From Paraprevotella clara YIT 11840 (lineage in GTDB: Bacteria > Bacteroidota > Bacteroidia > Bacteroidales > Bacteroidaceae): a DNA stretch of 64,000 nt. The stretch covers positions 1 to 64,000 of the forward strand of contig NZ_JH376578.1 in assembly GCF_000233955.1 (NCBI RefSeq). The letters are read 5' to 3'. Under the pieces are notes generated by a model, which saw only the letters and a program-made list of their open reading frames with translations, was not told where the DNA came from and did no database searches. Below are positions 1 to 6,946 of this stretch, one piece after another. Made by a program: the position numbers and the translations under genes. Position 1 is the first letter of the stretch; every line of letters begins with the position of its first letter.

Positions 1-143
1 CGGAAGGACGCGCAGAGGGATTAGCGGAAGGACGCGCAGAAGGCATATTATCCACGGCACAGAACCTGAAAGCCATGGGGCTGTCCATAGAAGATATTTC
101 TCGCGCCACCGGACTCTCCAAAGAAGACATCGTGAAATTGTAG
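1..143 (+). CDS. C-terminal end of an Rpn/PD-(D/E)XK nuclease family protein (partial)
   Basis: Open from the window edge to a TAG at 141-143. The visible 46 residues begin with repeated EGRAEG/EGLAEG units and continue into a short helical segment ending ATGLSKEDIVKL. This tail, an [EGRAEG]n linker followed by a small helix pair with the words MGLSIEDI and ATGLS, is characteristic of the Rpn family of recombination-promoting nucleases (also annotated as PD-(D/E)XK family transposases) common in Bacteroidetes. The catalytic domain lies outside the window, so whether the gene is intact cannot be judged. The family call rests on the tail alone. Confidence 0.7.
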   Translation, partial: EGRAEGLAEGRAEGILSTAQNLKAMGLSIEDISRATGLSKEDIVKL

Positions 144-200
144 GTTTCTTGTAGGGTGTCATTCCGGTTCACACCGTCGCATATATACCCGAAACGAATC

Positions 201-250
201 ATCACAAACCGGAAAACCAATCATAACACAATGGTTTTCCGGTTTGTGGT
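201..250. terminator. Bidirectional hairpin terminator
   Basis: Two 19-nt arms (201-219 and 232-250) pair with one G-T exception around a 12-nt loop. The hairpin lies between two convergent genes (the nuclease tail and the lipoprotein ending at 264), so it probably ends both transcripts. Confidence 0.75.
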
Positions 251-263
251 AAGAATAATTTAT

Positions 264-1247
264 CTATTCAAACTCATAATCCAATACATGTAAATCATTA
301 TCCATTGAAGGACTGAAAATAACCCTTTTGTTTATTTTATCGTAAACCATATGAGACGCTATGATATCTAAGTTTATTTTCTTCATAGGATTCCCCTCAT
401 AGTCATAAACCTCTATGGAAGATGTTCCTGACAATCCAGATGTCTCCACGTCTCCCTGCGACAAAAGGTAAAAGCATTTCTTTCCGCATACCACATCCGT
501 ATAATACCCTCCGTCTTTCATCCTTTCTTCTCCGTCACCCTTTACGGCCAACTCTGGTATCACATGCCGCCCGTCGGACAATGAGGCTATCATAAAACCA
601 TCCTGATAAAGGTAAGCAAATACGGCATACCCAAACGCCACATCATACGAAAAATTATAAAGCGTGGAATTACCACCTTTACTTTCGTCAAAAAAAACAA
701 TCGAATCCGAACATGACAGATTCTCTATATCCGTAATCTCCCATACAACTTCTCGCGGACTATATGAAATATTTCCAAAAGTTGAATATGAGACAAACTT
801 AGGGGAATTTAAAGGCATCTGCACGCCCATATTCTTTTTCTTTTGAATCACATACGAACTGTCGACCTTCGTCACGTCATAGATTCCCCACCGAAAATTA
901 TCAATGACGGTATAAGCAGTATCCGTTATTGGTATCAAGTGAGGAGAAATCCATTCATTCTCTCCGTTTCCTTTACGGCCGAATTTTCCGGTAATCCGGA
1001 AATCATTTGTGTTGAACACATAATAAAATGGTTCGCCACCACCATTCTTACAAATGAGCATTGTATCCACGATACACCACTCTTTTATATTCATAAATTC
1101 ATCTACCACAACCGGATAGGTTTCCATTGAAATGACAGCACCAAACTCACGAGTATTATGTTTCTCTTCCCATCGTGGCGCAGTCTTATCATTATTACAC
1201 GACACTAATGCTGTAACAAACGATACATACAAAAGAACTTTTTTCAT
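264..1247 (-). CDS. Lipoprotein with predicted six-bladed beta-propeller (BF3164/TolB-like)
   Basis: 327 aa. It starts MKKVLLYVSF and has a lipobox ending in Cys17 (LVSC), so it should be lipidated and exported to the periplasm or outer membrane. The body resembles the 6-bladed propeller lipoproteins of Bacteroidales: an early strand with VVDTMLICKNGG, then FGRKGNGENEWISPH, a frequent propeller word in this group. Function is unknown for most of these proteins; they are usually small paralogous sets. The next gene (1454-2500) is a diverged paralogue, but this one has its own consensus promoter and a leader of roughly 120 nt. Confidence 0.75.
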   Translation of the reverse strand: MKKVLLYVSFVTALVSCNNDKTAPRWEEKHNTREFGAVISMETYPVVVDEFMNIKEWCIVDTMLICKNGGGEPFYYVFNTNDFRITGKFGRKGNGENEWISPHLIPITDTAYTVIDNFRWGIYDVTKVDSSYVIQKKKNMGVQMPLNSPKFVSYSTFGNISYSPREVVWEITDIENLSCSDSIVFFDESKGGNSTLYNFSYDVAFGYAVFAYLYQDGFMIASLSDGRHVIPELAVKGDGEERMKDGGYYTDVVCGKKCFYLLSQGDVETSGLSGTSSIEVYDYEGNPMKKINLDIIASHMVYDKINKRVIFSPSMDNDLHVLDYEFE

Positions 1248-1377
1248 GATATTATCATAATTAGACGAATAACAAGTTGTTTTCCACTATATCAAAATGT
1301 GGGGACGGTGCTACTCCATCTTTCACATCGCCCCCATCGGGAAAGTATAAATGTAAGAGTTTCCTTACTTACATCCG

Positions 1378-1408
1378 CAAATATACGAGATTCGATTCGA
1401 AGTTCAAA
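1378..1408 (-). promoter_or_regulatory. Sigma-ABfr promoter of the propeller lipoprotein
   Basis: On the minus strand TTTG (1405-1408), a 19-nt spacer and TATATTTG (1378-1385) match the Bacteroides -33/-7 consensus exactly. Transcription would start near 1371, leaving a leader of about 124 nt that contains a 7-bp inverted repeat (ATGTAAG/CTTACAT). Confidence 0.75.
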
Positions 1409-1453
1409 TAAAAATGCAAAAAAAAGTAAGAAAAAAAGTTTGTATCCCTATTT

Positions 1454-2500
1454 TTATTTCAAATAATAAAAAAAGAGAACCGCCCCCAATCTTGTTTCTT
1501 GAAGTTTGGCCTCGCTGCCGTAATCATCACCGTGAACAGCCCCAACCAACGCTTCACCATACTGCCACTGGGGATAAAAACCGGGGACATCTCGCACAAG
1601 CTTTCCTTGAAGGTGGGATTGTCCGTCGGACAGGTTTTCCATGTGACAATAGACCTCATCCGCATATTCAAAAATACCCAACCAACGGTCGGAGGTCAAA
1701 AAATCATGAAACGTCCCGACCTTTCCCGCGCTCAGGAAGTCTTCCGCCTCCCGACCTTGTTCGGGAGTCAGGCTACCATAGTCCGCACGATAAGCCAATA
1801 CCGGAACCGTATCACGCCAAACATAAATATCGTTGGAAAAGGGTGCTTTCAGGAAAACGTCCCCCTTCGGATTACGGATAAAAGGTTTGCCCACCGGCCA
1901 AATTGCCTGACTTAAATCAGCAGAAAGGAACCTACCCAATACCTTGCCCGATGTATCCGTATGGATAATCAATTCTTCACGGTCTCCGGGAGAGCTGTTA
2001 CTAAGCAAGAATCCGTCATCTACAGGAATAATGTCATGCATCATAAAATCTACAGGCGTACGGTGCAACAAATTCAGGTCTGCATCATAAGAGAGGATAC
2101 ATCTTCCGGAAAAATCCATCAAGTGCACCCGGCCGCCTCCTGAAGCAATAGCGTTTGGCATAATATACTCATTATGCCCCCGTCCCACCGTCCGTATCTG
2201 CTTGCATAATCTCCCTGTACGCAGGTTGAAGGCCGACACGGCTTTCGAAACGTCCAATATATAGACCATGGAATCCAGAAAACACAAATCTCCTATCGAA
2301 GCCATGGCCTTCCCATCCGTATACAACTCTACTGTGTCTATACGTGCCAAAATATCCGACACTTTCAACTCATCTCTCTCGAAAGATTTAATTTCCACAA
2401 CCCACGGTTCGTCTTTTCCTTTCTTTACACCATTTTCGTCTTTGCAGCCCCAACAAGTCCATACCACACCTGCCACGGCCATCCAAACCATTGTCTTCAT
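1454..2500 (-). CDS. Lipoprotein-like protein with predicted six-bladed beta-propeller
   Basis: 348 aa. The N terminus MKTMVWMAVAGVVWTCWGC has a hydrophobic stretch and two cysteines (16 and 19); Cys19 after Gly is the likelier lipidation site, although the lipobox is atypical. The middle contains ILDVSKAVSAFNLRTG and TVGRGHNEYIMPNAI, the strand-turn pattern of six-bladed propeller lipoproteins in Bacteroidales. It is paralogous to the gene ending at 264. No enzymatic residues can be assigned. It could be a binding or scaffolding surface protein. Confidence 0.7.
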   Translation of the reverse strand: MKTMVWMAVAGVVWTCWGCKDENGVKKGKDEPWVVEIKSFERDELKVSDILARIDTVELYTDGKAMASIGDLCFLDSMVYILDVSKAVSAFNLRTGRLCKQIRTVGRGHNEYIMPNAIASGGGRVHLMDFSGRCILSYDADLNLLHRTPVDFMMHDIIPVDDGFLLSNSSPGDREELIIHTDTSGKVLGRFLSADLSQAIWPVGKPFIRNPKGDVFLKAPFSNDIYVWRDTVPVLAYRADYGSLTPEQGREAEDFLSAGKVGTFHDFLTSDRWLGIFEYADEVYCHMENLSDGQSHLQGKLVRDVPGFYPQWQYGEALVGAVHGDDYGSEAKLQETRLGAVLFFYYLK

Positions 2501-2570
2501 TTCGCAGCACCATTATTCTTTTATTTCAAAACCATACAGCATGTTTATCTCAACTTTATGTACACAAATA

Positions 2571-2621
2571 TTTCGGGTCTCTCCCCCGACTGCAATATGG
2601 CAGTGAAAGAGAAACCCGAAA
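2571..2621 (-). terminator. Hairpin after the GH88 gene
   Basis: TTTCGGGT (2571-2578) pairs with ACCCGAAA (2614-2621), with further internal pairing (TCTC/GAGA). It lies just downstream of the GH88 stop codon and probably ends the GH43-MFS-GH88 transcript. Confidence 0.6.
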
Positions 2622-2632
2622 GTTTCAAGTCA

Positions 2633-3883
2633 TCATCCGATGCCTAACACCGGACGTCCTTGCTGCAACCGGCGCAAGCGCAACAAGGCCTCATAATAAT
2701 AGTAATCGGCATAGATGATGGAAGCGTCTATCTCGCTCCCGGCCGGATGGTGTCCCGTACTGTGAAGCAGGAAAGACACGCAACGTTCTCCGCTCTGGTA
2801 GTTCCGGCTCAGGGAGGACAACATGTTTTCTGCCGCCTCACGATATTGCCGTCCCTTCTCTACATCCACATAACCGCTCAACTCCAACAAAGCGGAAGCC
2901 ACCACACAGGCAGCCGAAGCATCCTTGGGTGCCGACGGCGACGGGTCGTCGAAGTCCCACAACGGTACCCAGTCGTCCGACCGTTCGGGCAAACGTTTGA
3001 GGTACACATCCGTCACCTTTTGCGCAAAAGCCAGAAAGCGGGGGTCACGGGTCTCACGATACACCATCGTGTAACCGTAAATGGCCCAAGACTGCCCCCT
3101 CGCCCACATCGACCGGTCCGAATACCCTTGGTGTGTGACACCTTTTATCAACTTACCGCTCACCGTGTCGTAGACCGCCACATGATAGCAAGAGCCATCC
3201 TTGCGGAAATGGTTGTTCATCGTCGTCTCGGCATGACGCACAGCGATGTCGTACAAGTTCTGTCCACCACCATTACGGGAAGCCCAGAAAAGCATCTCCA
3301 AGTTTATCATATTGTCCATGATGGTATTGTGCGGCCATCCTTGTTTTTCGACTTCACGCGGCCAACTCAGAATGGTACCTATCCGGGGATTGAAAAGTTT
3401 GGCCAACTGGTTGGCCGTGCCGACAATGACATCTCGGTAGGACGCACAAGGCGCGATGCGCATCCCGTTGCCGAAACTGCAATGCACCAGAAAGCCCAAA
3501 TCATGGTCGTACGGGTCACGGTCGGCCAAGTAAGCCAGTGAGGCCGTGTAGTTCCGGGCCTGACGTCCGATGTAAGCCTCGCCCCCATATTCATAGTCAT
3601 ACCACAACACGCCCGGCCAAAAACCGCCGCACCACTCTTCGGGTGTAGCCGGACGGCAATTCCACTCCGTCCGGCCCTCCTTCAAATCTTCCGCAAGAAT
3701 GTTACGCGGCATTCGGGTATAATCCCATCCGCCGTCTTTCTTCAAACCTGCCAGTGCACGTGCCACCTGACGATGACAGTATTGCAAGTCTTTCTCTACA
3801 TCGACCCGCTGCTGGGCTGCCACCGGACGGCAGCACAATCCCAACAGCAATACAAATCCTATTTTATAGTTTATCCGTTTCAT
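2633..3883 (-). CDS. Glycoside hydrolase family 88, unsaturated glucuronyl hydrolase
   Basis: 416 aa from the ATG at 3883 (MKRINYKIGFVLLLGLCC, a signal peptide ending near VAAQ). An ATG three codons upstream (3892) is the alternative; longer extensions run into the transporter gene. GH88 enzymes remove the 4,5-unsaturated uronic acid that polysaccharide lyases leave at the non-reducing end, via hydration of the double bond. Visible family features are EEWCGGFWPGVLWYDYE, HDLGF (Asp about 128) and MDNMINLEMLFW (Asp about 190), matching the two essential aspartates of Bacillus UGL, and WARGQSWAIYGY. It is the third gene of GH43-MFS-GH88 (20-bp gap to the transporter). A periplasmic location is expected from the signal peptide. 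Confidence 0.9.
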   Translation of the reverse strand: MKRINYKIGFVLLLGLCCRPVAAQQRVDVEKDLQYCHRQVARALAGLKKDGGWDYTRMPRNILAEDLKEGRTEWNCRPATPEEWCGGFWPGVLWYDYEYGGEAYIGRQARNYTASLAYLADRDPYDHDLGFLVHCSFGNGMRIAPCASYRDVIVGTANQLAKLFNPRIGTILSWPREVEKQGWPHNTIMDNMINLEMLFWASRNGGGQNLYDIAVRHAETTMNNHFRKDGSCYHVAVYDTVSGKLIKGVTHQGYSDRSMWARGQSWAIYGYTMVYRETRDPRFLAFAQKVTDVYLKRLPERSDDWVPLWDFDDPSPSAPKDASAACVVASALLELSGYVDVEKGRQYREAAENMLSSLSRNYQSGERCVSFLLHSTGHHPAGSEIDASIIYADYYYYEALLRLRRLQQGRPVLGIG

Positions 3884-3903
3884 TGTTATCATTCTAAAAA
3901 TCC

Positions 3904-5070
3904 CTATCGTGTACTCTTCACGCCGTATGCGCAGAAAGTGAGATAGAAAGCACAAATCAGCAGCACGCACACACCGGCTGTGATACCGGCCGCGTCCGTA
4001 GCCGCACCAATCAACGGGGTCACCGCACCGCCACCGGCCACCGCCGTAATCATCAGACCGGAAATCAGATTGGCTTTCTCCGGCATGCGCTGTACGGCCA
4101 TGGAGTAGATGATGGAGAAAATGCAGGAGCAGAAGAATCCGATGCCGCCCACACAAATCAGATCCACCGTGGCATCTTCATAGAAAGCCAACACCAGAAT
4201 GGCGGCAATAGCGGCCAGAATATTGATACGGAAATACTTCATCTCGGATATCTTGGTCATGAAGAACACACCGAGGAACGCTCCCACCGTACGGCAAATG
4301 AAGTACACCTGAGGAGCCACACCGGCATCCGATGTATCCCAACCGAAACGGGCTATCATGACTTTCGAACTGATGAAGTTCGTGGCCACGTCGATACCCA
4401 CCACGAAGAAGATACCCAGGAAGAGCAACAGGATGGTACGGTCGGACAGCAAGCCCCACACCTTCCCCATCGTCACGCCGCTGTCTTCCCTTTTCTCATG
4501 AGGTATGGGCGTGAAGTACAGCCAAAGGGCGGACACTAACGTAATGGCACCGAGCACGGGGAAAGCCAGATACCAGTTGTCCTTGTCGCCGCCGCCCAGC
4601 ACGTTCACGGCAAAAAGCATGATGAACGGGCCGCAGAACGAAGAAACAGCCTTGACAACCTGCCCGGCGGTCAGACTGCTGGTCAACAGTTTCTGGTCGG
4701 TCACCACATTATTCAACAAAGGATTGAGCGACACTTGCAGGATGGTGTTGCCGATTCCCAACAGGGCATACCCCACAAGACAGGCCCAATCGGTCTTCAA
4801 CAACGGAATGAGCATACCCACAAGCGTGACCGCCATACTGAGCATGACGGTGTTCTTGCGCCCCCAGGCGTTCATCTTGATGCCCACCGGTATGCTGAAA
4901 AACAGAAACCAAATGAAGACCATCGAAGGCACGAAACCGGCCATGGTATGGCTCCAACCGAACGCTTCGCGCGCATAATCCGACGAAATACCGACAATGT
5001 CACAAAAGCCCATCACAAAGAACCCGAACAGAACGGGAAGGACCGCAAGCATAGATGTTTGTTTTTTCAT
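3904..5070 (-). CDS. MFS sugar transporter, FucP-like (FHS family)
   Basis: 388 aa, about 12 predicted transmembrane helices. The N terminus (LPVLFGFFVMGFCDIVGISSD) and the NAWGRKNTVML loop after helix 2 resemble FucP-type sugar/H+ symporters. It lies between GH43 (36-bp gap) and GH88 (20-bp gap), so it is probably the inner-membrane uptake step for a monosaccharide or short oligosaccharide released by the neighbouring enzymes. The substrate cannot be read from sequence; L-arabinose, a uronate or a disaccharide are all possible. Confidence 0.85.
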   Translation of the reverse strand: MKKQTSMLAVLPVLFGFFVMGFCDIVGISSDYAREAFGWSHTMAGFVPSMVFIWFLFFSIPVGIKMNAWGRKNTVMLSMAVTLVGMLIPLLKTDWACLVGYALLGIGNTILQVSLNPLLNNVVTDQKLLTSSLTAGQVVKAVSSFCGPFIMLFAVNVLGGGDKDNWYLAFPVLGAITLVSALWLYFTPIPHEKREDSGVTMGKVWGLLSDRTILLLFLGIFFVVGIDVATNFISSKVMIARFGWDTSDAGVAPQVYFICRTVGAFLGVFFMTKISEMKYFRINILAAIAAILVLAFYEDATVDLICVGGIGFFCSCIFSIIYSMAVQRMPEKANLISGLMITAVAGGGAVTPLIGAATDAAGITAGVCVLLICAFYLTFCAYGVKSTR

Positions 5071-5106
5071 GTTGTTTTTATATTTTAAAATGAGTGTTTT
5101 TCCCGT

Positions 5107-6795
5107 TTACGGAGTAACTCGGAACCAGTCTACATCCATCCATCCCCGGTTCACCGCAGGTTCGGCATGCGGCTCCACGCATACGAAGCCCACCTTTGCG
5201 CCTATCCACTTGCCCTGACGGGCTTTGAACGGCTTGCCACAGGGAGTAAACGTCTGACCGTCGAGACTGTATGCAAAACGGCACATCCCTTCTTCGGCCA
5301 CTTGTACCCGCAAATAGACCGAACGGCTGACCGTGGGTGAATAAATGATAGTTTGACGTTCGGACGGCTCGAAACCCGCCAATTTTTCCACAGATTCCTT
5401 CCCGCCTTGCTCTGCATCCTTACAAACCCGCTGAATGAGGATGAAACGGTCGCCCTCCCGACGCACGGTCAGTGCCGCATAATCCCATCCCATGACTATC
5501 AGGCCGCCTTCCTGACCGTCTTCCTTGCTCACCATCGTGACTTTTGTCGTAGCCGTAAAAGTCTCGGCGGGGAACTTTTGGAGCAACATATTGGATGCTT
5601 CCCACAAATTTATATACTTTTCGGATAACGGCCAAGAATATAAACGGATAAAACCGTACGGAGTGGTAAATCCGTATAAATCCTGATAATTGGAATGCCA
5701 TTGCCATTGCAATCCAAGCTCCGTAGTGTCGAATTCGTCGTTTTCGGCCGGATTTACCCGGACGGAAGACGGCACGGACGGCTTGCGGTAGGTCAGTACG
5801 GGATTGCCGCAACCGTCACCGTCCTTATCCTCGCCCACCACCGGCCAGTCGTCTTTCCACGTCATGGGTTCGAGCCAAGTCACACGGCCGTAGCATCCTT
5901 TATCCTGAAAGTGCACGAACCAGTCTTCTCCGGATGCGGTCTGCACCCAACCGCCCTGATGGGGTCCGTTGACCGGAGTATCCCCCTGCTCCATGACGCG
6001 ACGCGCTTCGTACGGCCCGTACACGTTGCGGCTGCGGGCGGCCATCTGCCATCCCATTTGCACGCCACCGGCCGGAAACATCAGGTAATAGTAACCGTTG
6101 CGTTTATAAAACTTAGGTCCCTCAGCCGTGTGGTTCACATCATCATTTCCGTCATACACGATGCGGGAAGGGCCGACTACTTTCGTGCCCTCCGCGTTCA
6201 TTTCGGCCACACACAACACGGAATTGATTTGTGCACGGCTTCCGGCCCACGCGTAAGCCAGATAACACTTTCCGTCATCGTCCCACAACGGACAGGGGTC
6301 GATAATGCCTTTGGCAGCCTTGACCAACACCGGATCCGACCATTCGCCGGCGGGGTCTTCCGCCTTGACCATATACACGCCGAAGTCCGGGTCGCCCCAA
6401 TAGATATAGTACTCCCCGTTATGGTAACGGATACTCGGTGCCCATACACCCCTGCCATGCTGCACGGTAGCGTAAAAGTCCGTCGGAACCAGTTCCTTCA
6501 AAGCATAGTTCACGACTTTCCAATTCACCAAGTCCTTGGAGTGAAGGATGGGCAGGCCGGGCACACAGGAGAAACTGGAAGCCGTCAGATAAAAATCATT
6601 CCCCACGGCACAGACATCGGGGTCGGAATAATCCGCATGAATCACCGGATTCTTGTACATGCCATTGCCCAAATCGGGCGACCATACTGCTGACAGGTAT
6701 TCCTGCGTTTGCGCCGCAAGCGGGATTCCTCCGCAAAGGAGGCAACCGCACATCGCCACCCGCAACATACCTCTTGATAAACTTTCTTTCATCAT
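5107..6795 (-). CDS. Glycoside hydrolase family 43 with C-terminal beta-sandwich (arabinofuranosidase/xylosidase type)
   Basis: 562 aa with a signal peptide (cleavage near LAAQ, residue 29). Residues 50-350 form the five-bladed GH43 propeller: catalytic base Asp58 in YSDPDV, pKa-modulating Asp near 166 in GIIDPCPLWDDDG, and acid Glu near 225 in HTAEGPKF. The segment from about 360 is the C-terminal beta-sandwich usual in this type of GH43 (DUF1349-like). The family acts on beta-xylosides or alpha-L-arabinofuranosides. It is first in the operon GH43-MFS-GH88 and has a 15-bp element upstream shared with the distant lyase gene. Two adjacent ATGs (6795, 6792) are possible starts. Confidence 0.9.
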   Translation of the reverse strand: MMKESLSRGMLRVAMCGCLLCGGIPLAAQTQEYLSAVWSPDLGNGMYKNPVIHADYSDPDVCAVGNDFYLTASSFSCVPGLPILHSKDLVNWKVVNYALKELVPTDFYATVQHGRGVWAPSIRYHNGEYYIYWGDPDFGVYMVKAEDPAGEWSDPVLVKAAKGIIDPCPLWDDDGKCYLAYAWAGSRAQINSVLCVAEMNAEGTKVVGPSRIVYDGNDDVNHTAEGPKFYKRNGYYYLMFPAGGVQMGWQMAARSRNVYGPYEARRVMEQGDTPVNGPHQGGWVQTASGEDWFVHFQDKGCYGRVTWLEPMTWKDDWPVVGEDKDGDGCGNPVLTYRKPSVPSSVRVNPAENDEFDTTELGLQWQWHSNYQDLYGFTTPYGFIRLYSWPLSEKYINLWEASNMLLQKFPAETFTATTKVTMVSKEDGQEGGLIVMGWDYAALTVRREGDRFILIQRVCKDAEQGGKESVEKLAGFEPSERQTIIYSPTVSRSVYLRVQVAEEGMCRFAYSLDGQTFTPCGKPFKARQGKWIGAKVGFVCVEPHAEPAVNRGWMDVDWFRVTP

Positions 6796-6839
6796 TGTAC
6801 ACTTTCTGTTTGATTCGATTTATAATCTTTCCTTATTAT

Positions 6840-6854
6840 ATATATACGAACGAA
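6840..6854. promoter_or_regulatory. 15-bp sequence shared with the lyase gene upstream region
   Basis: ATATATACGAACGAA lies 45 bp upstream of the GH43 start. The identical 15-mer lies 24 bp upstream of the heparinase-like gene (13687-13701), in the same orientation. It contains a tandem GAAC/GAAC-type repeat and may be an operator or a promoter of an activator-dependent kind, as no TTTG/TAnnTTTG pair is seen nearby. Confidence 0.5.
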
Positions 6855-6881
6855 GAGCGGATTCTCCCTATTTAAGAATAC

Positions 6882-6923
6882 AAAAAAACCTTGCAAAAAG
6901 CAAAATCAGCTCTTGGCAAGGTT
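6882..6923 (-). terminator. Intrinsic terminator after the GH51 gene
   Basis: On the minus strand AACCTTGC pairs with GCAAGGTT (916-923 and 887-894), with an inner AGC/GCT, followed by a run of seven T. It lies 24 bp past the GH51 stop codon and separates GH51 from the GH43 operon. Confidence 0.8.
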
Positions 6924-6946
6924 CTTTTATGCTAACGGACAAGCCT

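Noticed and set aside
3884-4156. N-terminal extension of the GH88 frame
   Set aside because: The additional 91 codons overlap the transporter gene and would bury the signal peptide; the ATG at 3883 or 3892 is the natural start.
5695-6693. 332-codon open frame on the plus strand
   Set aside because: Antisense of the GH43 gene, no domain, composition typical of shadow frames.
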